From contig NC_135241.1 of assembly GCF_947623445.1 (NCBI RefSeq), positions 18,788,501 to 18,852,500 of the forward strand: a DNA stretch of 64,000 nt, written 5' to 3'. A program made the translations under genes and the position numbers. Positions 34,156 to 44,600 of the stretch are shown here, in pieces. A model generated the notes under the pieces. The model made no database searches. It had not been told where the DNA came from and was given only the letters and a program-made list of their open reading frames with translations. The stretch is from Clavelina lepadiformis (lineage: Eukaryota; Chordata; Ascidiacea; Aplousobranchia; Clavelinidae). The number at the start of each line of letters is the position of its first letter. Position 1 is the stretch's first letter.

Positions 34156-35938
34156 TCAAAGTTTCACTTCAGAGGGTAGTGGCTTGCCCTCCGCGGCAGC
34201 TAAAACATTATTAATTGCCATTTGCATCATTTTTCTTCTAGTGGTCAAGGTAGCACTGCCTACGTGGGGCGTTATAAGGATATTGCGTGCTTTCAGTAAC
34301 GGGTGATCCCTGGGTAACGGTTCTGGTGATGTGACGTCAAGGGCAGCAAACCCAATATCACCTCCGTTAAGCGCTTTCAATAATGCATCCTGATCCACTG
34401 TTGCTCCTGGTCGATATGAAAGCATGAATTACACGGGAAAAAATATTGTGTGATAATCTACTGCTTGCTGACGTAGCAAAACGCTAAAAGTTGGTTGTAA
34501 TTATTTTTTTATAAAGCAAAAACATTCAACTTATAAAGCAAATTGAATGAACAAGAAGCTGAATATCAGCATAAACATAAACACCTGACTACACTTGATA
34601 AAGTGTAAACTGCATGCAAAAGTTTTCAGACTTTTTACTCAAACCAATTTACCTCTTGAAATATTCACAAGAATCGCAGTAGATTTCATCAGTTTAAATT
34701 GCCCTGCTCCCATTATGTTTGTTGTTTCAGGAGTAAGACAAACAGTAACCATCACGTAGTCACACAAAGGTAACATTTCATTCAATGTTTTGTAGTAAGT
34801 TGCATTTATGGCTTTTTCATCAATACTTGGCCTGGAAATTTCAAAATCGCAGCTTGAAAAAACTCCATATTACAACAAGTAACAACCAACCAAGTAGAAA
34901 CTTTACTGGCAAAATACCATTAAAATCCGTTCTCGTAAAATTACAATCCTGCACCTTTGGTTTCTATTGTGATATAAAATCTTCATTTCAAAACCCTTTG
35001 CTCTCTGTGCAACCTTGTAACCTACTCTCCCCATCCCAACTATACCAAGAGTTGTTGAGCTCACATCACAAGACACTTCGTTGAACTGAAGCTCCGTGGT
35101 ATCTGGGGCCATTGCAAAGTCCTTCACTGGAAAATGTTAAACATTGTAATTTTTGTCCTTGCATGATTGCTTTTTATGCAAGATGTTACAAAGAAAAAGG
35201 AAAGAAAATCTTCCCTTGATCCTCAGTTGATACCTGCGCAAAGATTTCTGCCTGCGGCCATCAACAGGGTCATTCCCAGATCTGCTGTAGCATCATCTAG
35301 AACAAATGGTGTGTTTGACAGCTTCACATTAAATGAACGGAGAAGTTTGGTGTCTATGTGATTATAGCCGACTCCAACAACAGCTACCAGCTTCAGATTC
35401 GGCAGGCGCTCCAACAAACTCTGTGTTACCTGCCAAGGACAGCTGTCATACATAATGCTTTACTTGCACATTTTATCACTTAAAACAATTATCCAATTTC
35501 GTGCATTTCGCTTTTCAGACTAATTACCCACAGCAAATTATATAGATTTAATGTGATTCAAACTGGATTAGGCTACCAATACCAAAGACTCCTTTCATAT
35601 TACATACAGAATATATCATACATACAAAACATTAAATTTGAAGCTATATTTTTTCCAAGTCTGCCATTACTTCACTAACACAGCTTATGTGAATAACAAG
35701 GATTAAAAGTTAATGTCAATAAAAAATCGCTAATCAACGAAACATAATTCATAAAACCTACCTTCGGTTGACCATGAACATTTAAAATGGCAAGAATATT
35801 GTTTGAGCAGTTTGATGAGTCTTTTTCAAAGTCTTCCAGCCATACAATATGAAAATGTTTCTGAATAATATCAAGCAAATATGTTGGCATACCACTGCCA
35901 CCATCAAGATAACTGCACAACACCGATGCCTTACTCAT
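34156..35938 (-). CDS. D-2-hydroxyacid dehydrogenase, glyoxylate/hydroxypyruvate reductase (GRHPR-like) type
   Basis: Five exons join in phase from ATG 35938: 35762-35938, 35234-35429, 34955-35126, 34653-34831 and 34156-34406, encoding 324 aa (GRHPR about 328). Family features are complete: the N-terminal lid '[17 protein letters not shown]', the Rossmann motif GMGRVG (residues 155-160) in [20 protein letters not shown], and the catalytic triad Arg241 (VNISRG), Glu270 ([13 protein letters not shown]) and His289 (TPHVGSA). These enzymes reduce glyoxylate, hydroxypyruvate or related 2-keto acids with NAD(P)H. The 'MKILYHNRN' segment after the nucleotide motif resembles the invertebrate/fish group annotated as probable 2-ketogluconate reductases, so strict GRHPR orthology is unsure. 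It has no signal peptide and is probably cytosolic. The triokinase gene lies 548 bp upstream in the same orientation. Confidence 0.92.
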
Positions 35939-36485
35939 CACTGCAGAAAAGGTATAACTAATGCAGGAGATTAACCTGATTGAAAAATAATTATGTAAAT
36001 TAGAAACAACAACTGTTATAAATTACCGCAATATTTCAACATTTTTTTGACAAACACAAATGAAATTTTCAATTAGGCAAGGATATATTCATTCATAAAA
36101 ATACTTCTTACAGCTTTCAAGAGTATTATATATTGTTTTATGAGGCTAAAATAGATTGAAAATAAATAAAAAGTATGACACTTTTGGAACTTTCTGATAA
36201 TCACGACATGACAATAGCCAATCGAAAAACACTCAATTTATCAAATATCTTACAATATATTCATAACTGATTAAGTTATTGGTATATGATGATAATATAA
36301 TATTATTGCATGATTATAATAACATTGCATAATTGCGAATATGCAAAATAGATTTATGGTAAAAAACAAATGATTTTTTGACATCACTAGTAAAAGTCAA
36401 TTTACCAGCATAAAACCTAAAAGATTTGCAGCTTTATAAGGGTAAAAATGCAATTTACAATATCAAGACGCTACCATGAACTTAA
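35939..36485. other. AT-rich spacer between triokinase and hydroxyacid dehydrogenase
   Basis: It should hold the triokinase 3' UTR and the dehydrogenase promoter or 5' UTR. It is very AT-rich with no frame of note. At 547 bp it is far longer than typical tunicate operon spacers, so co-transcription is not supported. Confidence 0.45.
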
Positions 36486-38249
36486 TCACGCAGAATTGAT
36501 AAATTTGTTAATTGCATCCAACCATATCACAACTGCAGTGGCGCCAGCATCTGGTTGGGTCAGAAGATTACTGGCAACATAACTTGCTCGTCCAGCTTTA
36601 GCTTTCATGTTTTTTGTTGCCTCAGCAGCTTCTGCGACAACTTTTGCAACATTTACTGCTGCTTCTCTAAGTGACTCTTCACGCCTGACACTATTCTGCA
36701 AAGAGTTACTGGCTGCCAATAAAGCATCAAGCATGGTTCTGTCTCCAGGTTCGGCTCCTCCATAACGAGAGATGGCTTGCATCCCTGCATCTAAGCATGA
36801 CTTACAGGACACAACATCAGTACCAGTGGCATGCCTTGAAGCCGCAGTTAAGAAGAGGCTGTAAAGACCACCAGACGCGCCACCCATAGAGGATTCAGCA
36901 CTTGAAGCTATCTTCATAAGTATGCTCTGTATGTCCAAATGCTTCCAAGACTGAAGCTTTGATAGTACGTCTGATGCACCACGTTTAAAAGTCGATCCAC
37001 AATCTCCATCACCGGCAGATGTATCTAGTTCGTTTAGAAGAGCTTCATTTGCAATTAATGCTTTACAAGCTTGTTGTAATCCTGCAAGAAAAACTGAATT
37101 TTCAGGCATTTCACCTTTCCCGCTTTTGTTAGATGGCTTAACTGGATTATTCATTGTTCCTGGTTGCAATGAATGAATGACAAGACTGTTTCTTCTATTA
37201 CTACCCGTGGATGGAGAAAAAGACATCCTAGGCCATCCAGGAGCACTAGTATCTGCATCTAGTAGAGATATAATGTCATCATCTACCTTCATAATATTCA
37301 TATTAAAGCCAGCCATGTCCAATGATGTCATAAGATATCCAGACTGAAATCGTTCAACTAAGATGCCCCTGCTTTCAAGTAATAAAATTGTTTTTCTTGA
37401 TAGCACATGCATTTCTAAAGCAGACATTCCTCCAAGGTTATTAAGAGTTACGAAGACTCTGTCACCTCGTACTAAGTTCAGCCGACTAGCGTTACTTTCA
37501 TTTGTAATATGGTCAATCATAACCGTAACTGTGTCATCAGCAGAAAGAATCTTCATTCTCTTCACTCCTGCTTCTCCATGGGCTCCTAAGCCTAGCTCCA
37601 TCTCAGATTGATCAAGTTGAAAGGAGCTTCCAATACCTGGGATTGAGCAACCAGACAAGCTGACACCTATAGTGCCCATGCTGCTAGAAACAACCTTGGT
37701 TATTTTAACAATTTCTTCAAGTGATTTTCCACTTTCAGATAAAGCTCCAGCAACTTTCATAACATTGACAATTCCAACCAATCCTCTTCTCCCAGCCGTC
37801 TTATCCTTGCTTTCAAGAGCACAGTCTTCACCAACCACTATCATGTCAATTTTGTGTCCCCTGTTTCTTGCTCTTTCCAACGCAATTCCAAAATTCAACC
37901 TATCTCCAGTATAATTCGCAACAATCAGAAGCACACCATCGGGAGATGCCACTGATTCAATGGCAGCAAGAATGTCATGGGGAGGCGGCGAAGCAAACAC
38001 AGAACCAGCGACAGCAGCTGTCAGCATTCCTTTCCCAACAAAACCAGCTGCAAATGGTTCATGACCAGATCCTCCACCACTGATGATGCTTACGTGACCG
38101 GAACTGCAGAAAGAAGAGACATCTTCTCGGATGACAACTCGGTGACCTTCAAGGATCCGTTGCGCCGGATTTTCGAGGACAATTCCTTCTAACATCTCAT
38201 CAACACAACGGTCAACATCATTTATCAACAGTCGATTGGTGCGAGACAT
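36486..38249 (-). CDS. tkfc: Triokinase/FMN cyclase (dihydroxyacetone kinase)
   Basis: A single uninterrupted exon encodes 587 aa from ATG 38249 (human TKFC 575); the frame is also open upstream but without an ATG. DhaK domain: the DHA-binding loop SGGGSGHEPFAAGFVGKGML (about residues 56-75), NYTGDRLNFG, and His224 in LGLGAHGEAGVKRM, the residue that covalently binds dihydroxyacetone. DhaL domain: the Mg-ATP loop TSAGDGDCGSTFKRGA (about 403-418), SSMGGASGGLYS, PGDRTMLDAL, and the C-terminal KAGRASYVASNLLTQPDAGA. The enzyme phosphorylates dihydroxyacetone and D-glyceraldehyde with ATP, and in animals also forms cyclic FMN from FAD. All key residues are present. It is intronless, whereas its neighbours have many introns, so it may be a retrocopy that kept function or has lost its introns. 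Confidence 0.96.
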   Translation of the reverse strand: MSRTNRLLINDVDRCVDEMLEGIVLENPAQRILEGHRVVIREDVSSFCSSGHVSIISGGGSGHEPFAAGFVGKGMLTAAVAGSVFASPPPHDILAAIESVASPDGVLLIVANYTGDRLNFGIALERARNRGHKIDMIVVGEDCALESKDKTAGRRGLVGIVNVMKVAGALSESGKSLEEIVKITKVVSSSMGTIGVSLSGCSIPGIGSSFQLDQSEMELGLGAHGEAGVKRMKILSADDTVTVMIDHITNESNASRLNLVRGDRVFVTLNNLGGMSALEMHVLSRKTILLLESRGILVERFQSGYLMTSLDMAGFNMNIMKVDDDIISLLDADTSAPGWPRMSFSPSTGSNRRNSLVIHSLQPGTMNNPVKPSNKSGKGEMPENSVFLAGLQQACKALIANEALLNELDTSAGDGDCGSTFKRGASDVLSKLQSWKHLDIQSILMKIASSAESSMGGASGGLYSLFLTAASRHATGTDVVSCKSCLDAGMQAISRYGGAEPGDRTMLDALLAASNSLQNSVRREESLREAAVNVAKVVAEAAEATKNMKAKAGRASYVASNLLTQPDAGATAVVIWLDAINKFINSA

Positions 38250-38525
38250 AGTTAACTTTGCACAATGATTCAATGAACTCAAAACACTGGATTTTAATGA
38301 CTAAAATGAAAACACTACAGTAGATACATGCTAAACAGAAAATGATCCGTCAGATAAAATAGCACATAAAAAATTTAATAATGCATTTCAAAAGCTAAAA
38401 AAGCTGAACAAATAGTGCACAGAAAATAATTAATAACTTAAATTAATTCTTTCTTAATATCATTTTTTTATTTATTGCGTGTTCTTAACACAAAACTTTC
38501 AAAGCCTATATAAAATTTGAAAATG

Positions 38526-39550
38526 GTGTTCCGGACATTGGATTGGAAAGATTACACCCAGGTGAGTTGCATATGAATTCCTTCACGCGGTAAAAAAAAA
38601 TTTCTTATTTAACAATGCTTTGAATCCTAAGCACTAGACTTGTTTGGTGTAACGTCAAGATATGTGGTCAGCGAAGCAGGCGACGTAAAATGCGTAAAAG
38701 TTTGAGTGTTATCTGTGACGCGTTACATAGGTTAATTTTGTTTTGCATGTCAAGCAAAGTTTAAAATAATCAACTATAGGTAAAACACAAACTGAATTAT
38801 TGCATTCAAATATGCCACAGATACCACGTAAACTCTCACACATTTTATGTCGCATGGTAAGCTGACCATGTAACGTGACTTCATATCAAACAAGTCCAGT
38901 GCATAGGGTTTAAACCGTTGAAAAAATGGAACTAGGCAACATATTTTCAACATTTTGTTTATTGCTTAAAACTAGAACGACCAAACGTGTCAATTGACGC
39001 TTTTCAAGAATTCAATTTCTTGTTTCTCCGCCAGGCATCACCTTTTTCTGCTGAACCTTCTTGACAATTATTTACTTCTTACAACAATCAGTTTGTCTGA
39101 CTTTTGGGGGTTTTATGATTAAAACGGCGAATTTAAGCATATACCTACCTAGAACCACCAAGCGCGTCGATTGACGCACACAGCTTAAAATTTCACATTG
39201 TAAAGGTGAAGGAAGGTGTGATTGCAATCTACAGAATCATAACAACATGATAATCAGCATTGTCACTTCACTGTAGAAATTTGGGCTTAGTCAGCGATTT
39301 TATTTGAGAGTAGCATGAGCTTGCGAGCAGTGGACATTTAGAAGGAGAAAAGGCAGGGAAGGCTGTACTTCAAGGAAGCTTTTCTCACTAAATAAAGGAA
39401 CAAATTGTATTTTATGTGTATTATGTGTCAATTGATGCACTTGGTCATTCTAGGTAGTTTAAAAGTGCGGTCGTTCAAGTGTTAAAGGAATTTACATGCT
39501 ATTCACCAGAGTGAAAACTTTACAATCCAACGCCCAGATCTTGTCACACA
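38526..39550. repeat. About 1-kb foldback repeat with inverted terminal and internal motifs
   Basis: The left end (38531-38593: CATTGGATTGGAAAGATTAC ... GAATTCCTTCAC) is the inverse of the right end (39484-39545: GGAATTTACATGCTATTCAC ... ACTTTACAATCCAACGCC). Inside, TTTGAATCCTAAGCACTAGA (38619) is inverted at 38890-38920. CTAGAACGACCAAACGTGTC (38972) recurs at 39149 and, inverted, at 39425-39453. A partial relative lies at 41310-41440. No coding sequence. This looks like a non-autonomous DNA element, class unknown. Confidence 0.65.
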
Positions 39551-39603
39551 AAAAATGGCGGCAATAACTCGGAAAGGGTTTATTAAGGTAGGGTATTGCT
39601 TTT

Positions 39604-39855
39604 ACGCTGCCACTATTTCACCGGAAAAAATCGTGCGTTGAAAGCTCTCTTTCACAGTTTCTTGTTAAACTAATTGAAAGGTTATAACATAGTAACCTAA
39701 GCATAACTTAAGTATACGTTCTTATCTAAATCTAACTAAACCCTAAATAACTAAAATCAAATTTTTGCAGATACTAATTCTTTTAACCTCGCAGCCTATC
39801 TTTAACTATGGGTTGCATGACCACTTTTGGTGAAATTGTCACTTTCTTTGTTTTA
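39604..39855 (+). repeat. Dispersed repeat, copy 2 of 2 in this window
   Basis: Same orientation and order of blocks as 17572-17825 (CTGCCACTATTTCACCGG, TTTCACAGTTTCTTGTTAA, CATAGTAACCTAA, GCCTATCTTTAAC, ACTTTTGGTGAAAT). Confidence 0.7.
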
Positions 39856-39942
39856 TTGCAGCTAGAAAGTTTCAAGGGTAAGGATAAACTCAATTTGCTG
39901 AAGAGTTGACTTGGAAGTAAGAATGAAGCCCAAAATTGCAAG

Positions 39943-40052
39943 TCTAGTACAGGTAGTATGCAAGTGCACAACCAGATGATGTCACAATTTGAGTAGCTGG
40001 GGTCTAGTATACAAAGGAATCCTGTGGTTATGCACTTGTATACTAGACCCAA
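39943..40052. repeat. Short foldback related to the ends of the 15.2-16.0 kb element
   Basis: GTCTAGTACAGGTAGTATGC and AAGTGCACAACCA at the left are inverted at the right as GGTTATGCACTTGTATACTAGAC. These are the same terminal motifs as the element at 15160-16045, with almost no interior, so it is an internally deleted copy. Confidence 0.65.
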
Positions 40053-41309
40053 AATTGCATGGTGGAGGTTACAAACTATAAGGAAACTAAAACTGATACA
40101 CAATATGCCTTTGAATTAAATTCAAATGAACTAAAAATACCGATGGAAAATAGATTTATCCTGTTCCCATTCCACATGAGCATAGATGCCTAACTCCAAG
40201 ATCCAGCTTCAAAGTGAAGTCAACATGATGTTTGTCACGTGCACCTAAGTAAATAGACTTAGTATACATGCCACGTAGCCTACAGCCTACCGAAGTCAGT
40301 TCTTGCAAGCGACCATAATGCTACTTCAGCACTTTTGCAGCAATCGTACCTTGTTAAATGGGAATTCACCTAATGCAAATACATTGTTGTCAAAGTAGAA
40401 GTGACCTCAAAGTTAATCCCTGCATTTGTTTGTAACTAGTAAAGAACTGGATAAATAAAAAAAAAGCAAGTTTGAATTTTAAAAGAAAACAATTAAAATA
40501 TCGGTGTCTGCTGAAAATTGTCCGTGTCAAATCGAAAGGACCCTACGACGTATTTAATTGTCATTTGTTTATAACCGGCCTATTTTGCAACATAAGGTGC
40601 ATTATAGCGAATAAAAAGTTTGTTGTTATAAGCTTTAATAAAATAAAACACACCGCTACTATTGAAAATAGATACATACGCTTTGAAATAACTAAATTTA
40701 ATTGTTTTAAAACTTTTATTATTTTTATCTTGCAAATCAAAGGAAATGTTTTGGGAAAACCCCTTCCATAAACTACAAATCTGTGCACTATTTCCTAAAT
40801 TTTAAAGTATATTTTTAAATTTTTGTAAAACTAAGACGTATAAGAAAATTTATTCTTTTCACCTCCTTTTTTTAATTGCAAATTTTATTAACCAAACATG
40901 CTTTTATGGAAAACAGATAGTGTTTTAGAAATAGTTTTTTTGAAAATTCCACGTTTTATGAAAAAACTCTTTTGTTGGTGACCACGGCAACAGGTGACGC
41001 AAAAACACCTATTTTAGATACCAGAACCTGGCAGAACATTCAAGTTTGGTAAGTAGTAAATGCAATATAGTAAGATTGGCATAAAAAAAATCTTGGCAAA
41101 TGGAATAATTTCTGTCCGTCAGTACTTAAGTGGGCATTGCGTCTTATTGTATCCAGGGTGTGCTCAAATTTTGGGTTACTACCCAAAGTCAATATGATTT
41201 AAATCTCGACTAATCTACCACAACCAGATTGCGTTTTTGGCCTTTCGTATAAATTTGTTTGAGCAATAAAAAAAATTAAAAATATGTTGCCTATTTCTTA
41301 TTTTAACCT

Positions 41310-41440
41310 GGTTTGAACCCTATGCACTGGACTTGTTCGACATGACGACTAGATAAAAAAAAATATTGCTTAAAAGAATTCAAATGCTACTCACTTGAGC
41401 GAAATCTTCATAATCCAATGCCCAGAACACTTGTAATATA
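41310..41440. repeat. Partial copy of the 38.5-kb foldback repeat
   Basis: TTTGAACCCTATGCACTGGA (41319 on) followed by GAATTCAAATGCTACTCAC and TCATAATCCAATGCCCAGA (41378-41430) match motifs of the 38526-39550 repeat, in altered relative orientation. Confidence 0.6.
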
Positions 41441-41634
41441 AAAAAATCAAAGTGGGCCGACAATTTTATTTGCTAAGCATAGACGATCAAAAAAATCTTG
41501 CCGCGCAAACAAAGTTCTTGTTTTTTTTTAAACAATTTGCACAAATGATCGTTATCTTTTGAGCAGTGTGTTGTTGAGCTATGCACACATATATATAGAT
41601 CTGTAACACTATGCACCCAACAGCTTTTTTTCAG

Positions 41635-41685
41635 GTGCTGACATTCATGGTTAGATAGCTCTTGATGTCTTAGGCTATATGTGTC
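41635..41685 (+). other. Probable 5' UTR of the F-box/WD40 gene after a splice acceptor
   Basis: A strong acceptor, CAGCTTTTTTTCAG ending at 41634, lies 52 bp before the ATG. It is either the end of a 5' non-coding intron or a spliced-leader acceptor. Confidence 0.45.
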
Positions 41686-44600
41686 ATGGCACTTCATAGT
41701 AAACAAAAGGTGTTCCTTGAAAATGTTGGTGGGGATTTTTCCAGTTTTCAGTTGTCTCGATTGGAAGAAGGTGCTGCAAACATTCTACGTCAAACTAAAA
41801 TGGCTGAAAACATTCCACAAAAGCATTCACAAATTACTCAGGCAATTGGAGAATGGTTTGAAAGCTGGCAAAATTGGCAAAAGCGAGTTGTTCTTTCGGG
41901 AATAATCCATCGCTTTGGTAAGCCTCAGTTAAAAAGTTTAAACATGGCAGTGGAGTCCGTATTTCATCGTGACTTTCTCAATAATGAAGCAGACAAATAT
42001 CCAATGAAAAAAGTCAGATCTTCCATTAAAACGACGGAAGGTGTTCAATGGAAAGATACCGAAACTAACAATCTAGAAATAACAAAACATACCCCAGTCA
42101 ACCAAACTGGTTCTACTGCAGATGACATGCCTTCAAAGTCTCCAAACTATGCTGTATTTTCAACAAGAAGTCCTGTTAGTTCTCCGATTACCAATTCTTC
42201 AAACTCATCAGCCAAATATAGGCGGTCTTTAAAACCCTCAAACAACAGTAGTCGTCAGAAAAACAGGTTAGATTAAATAACTCCAACTCAATTATTTATT
42301 ATTTTAACTGAAAAACTTGTTAAACCTATTGAATGCTTTCTATTTAAGCCATTGATATATTGCACAAAAATATTACTTTCTTCCAAATAAAAATAAATGA
42401 AAACTTTATTTTCGTTAAATCAGTAAAAATAAAAAAGGAGAATTTTATCATCTTGTTGTGTGTGTTCTAGTAAACTCGTGATTACGTTCGTGAAACTTGA
42501 TTTTTGTAGAACCAAGAGTGTTGGTGAAGAATCAGACCTGGTAGCACGACCTGACTCCAAGGCTTCAATTTGGATGATGGGTCCACCTGAAACAAACTAT
42601 GATGATGCTAGCTCGGAATTTCAAAGCAGAATAAGTGCAATAAATGTGATAACTGATGACTTTTTTTCGGAATCCACTAATAATGACATTCTTGGAAAAT
42701 TTGTGACAACCCAAAGCAAAGCTGGAAGTCAGTTCATTTCAAGGTAAAAAAAATTATCAAAAAGAATTTATAAAGTTGTTAAATTAATCTGTCACATTTT
42801 TGCTACCATTGTACCAGTGCTCATAGTGGCCTGTTTTATATTTTTTCTTTTTAATGTTTGACGTTATTGCTGAAGCTGTTATATGTAAAGGCTGGATAAA
42901 AAAAGAAACCACCTTCCTGTTCCAACGTCACAGCAGCTTTACAAAAACGAAAAGCTTTGGTCAAACCAACATATTACCTTGCATCCAAAATTACAGAGAT
43001 TAAAAGAACTATTCCAGAATCAGATGAATCAAATTTGGGAGGTTTGTTTTGATAAATTGGTTGATGTAAGCACTTTATGCTTTAAATACATATATATGTG
43101 TATGTATATATCTAAAATAACTGTAACCTGTGTTTCATTTGCCAGTGGATTAATCCATGGGAAGGATATCAAAGAGTGCGGTTGTTACTCTTTTTAATTT
43201 CTCAATCAGAATCTGCAATTGTTAAATTTGTAGCTGATTGTGTAAAGCAGAAACTTGCTGAAGGTAATTTCCATGTGTCTGTCAGCTTGTTTAAAATAAC
43301 CTGACATTGGCATAAACATTTGCTCTTAAGAAAAGCCTTTCAAAAGATTTATTTAAAGTTAGTATTTCATTTCGATGGTCTTCAAACTAACAGGTGATTT
43401 TTCTTGTATGCAGTAACCTTAGCTGAAAGTGGTGCCCCTTCGCTACCTGATGTTTACTGGATTAAAGTTTTTAATTACCTGGGTGCCAAGGAATTAGTCA
43501 CAGCAGGAGAAGTGTGCAAGAGATGGCACAACCTTACTCAAAATGACAAAATCTGGAAAACCAAGTGCGCACAAATTGGTATGCCTTTAACTTATGCATA
43601 CTTTTTTGTGGAGGTTACTAAACTACCTATTTCAGATGAAAGTTTGTTTAGTCTATTATAGATGTTTCTTGGCTAAATTTTTTAAATAAATACATTAAAA
43701 CTTGCCTACATTAGAAACTCAAAAATAAACTTTATCCTAAGGAATTCTGTATAACGTCTAAACACTTCTATAATTTTCCAGAACAAGAGATTGCTTATTA
43801 TGCTTGCTCTACTCAATGTAACTGTAATCGCGTCATAATACCACATTAATTCAAATGTTTTATATTAACTGATAAAAAAGGATGTCACAGTACTCAGTTA
43901 AGATTTACTTTTAACATTTTAGGTTATGGTTCGAAATGAATCCTTTTTTACGTAAGTGGCATTATAATTGAACCGAAAACTTTGGGGGATGAAATATGTG
44001 TCAATGTAGGCTACTGAAATTTCTGCTACCTAGGAAGCCATTGTAAGCAATCTTAAGCATAACATGTGAAACATAGAGTTTCTGCTGGGACCAAAGAGAT
44101 TATCTCAGTAAAAATGGATCTTCAATATTGGCAGATTCTAGTGATTCTGATTTTCCATGTGACTGTGACCAATCTGCATATGACTACTGTATAGCACGTT
44201 GATTATATTTTATAAACGATCATAACAGGAAAAGAATTTGGTATTCCAAATTTGGTAAATCTTATGGAGGAGAATGCTGAAGAGAACGAAACACTTGACT
44301 GGATACAGGCCTATATTGAACTTGTCCAACGAACAAGAGAAAATGCAGACAAGTTAACTGCACTCATTAAAACAAAGCCAGATGACATATCAGAAGCTGG
44401 TTGGTGTTTGCTTCCTACATGCATTGCTGTTGTGTGAATATGACAATAGTTTTTAGATTATGTGACCATACATTCATATACAGTATGCGGTGTTTGGTTT
44501 CACACACCTCTGTATGTTTCATTCACACATGAGTTATAATTACATGTTCATATTTTGAATAGTTTATGTAGAAATGAATTTTTTGTGCTTTTTTTATAGA

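Noticed and set aside
37363-38192. Several plus-strand frames of 71-82 codons
   Set aside because: They are antisense shadows of the triokinase exon.
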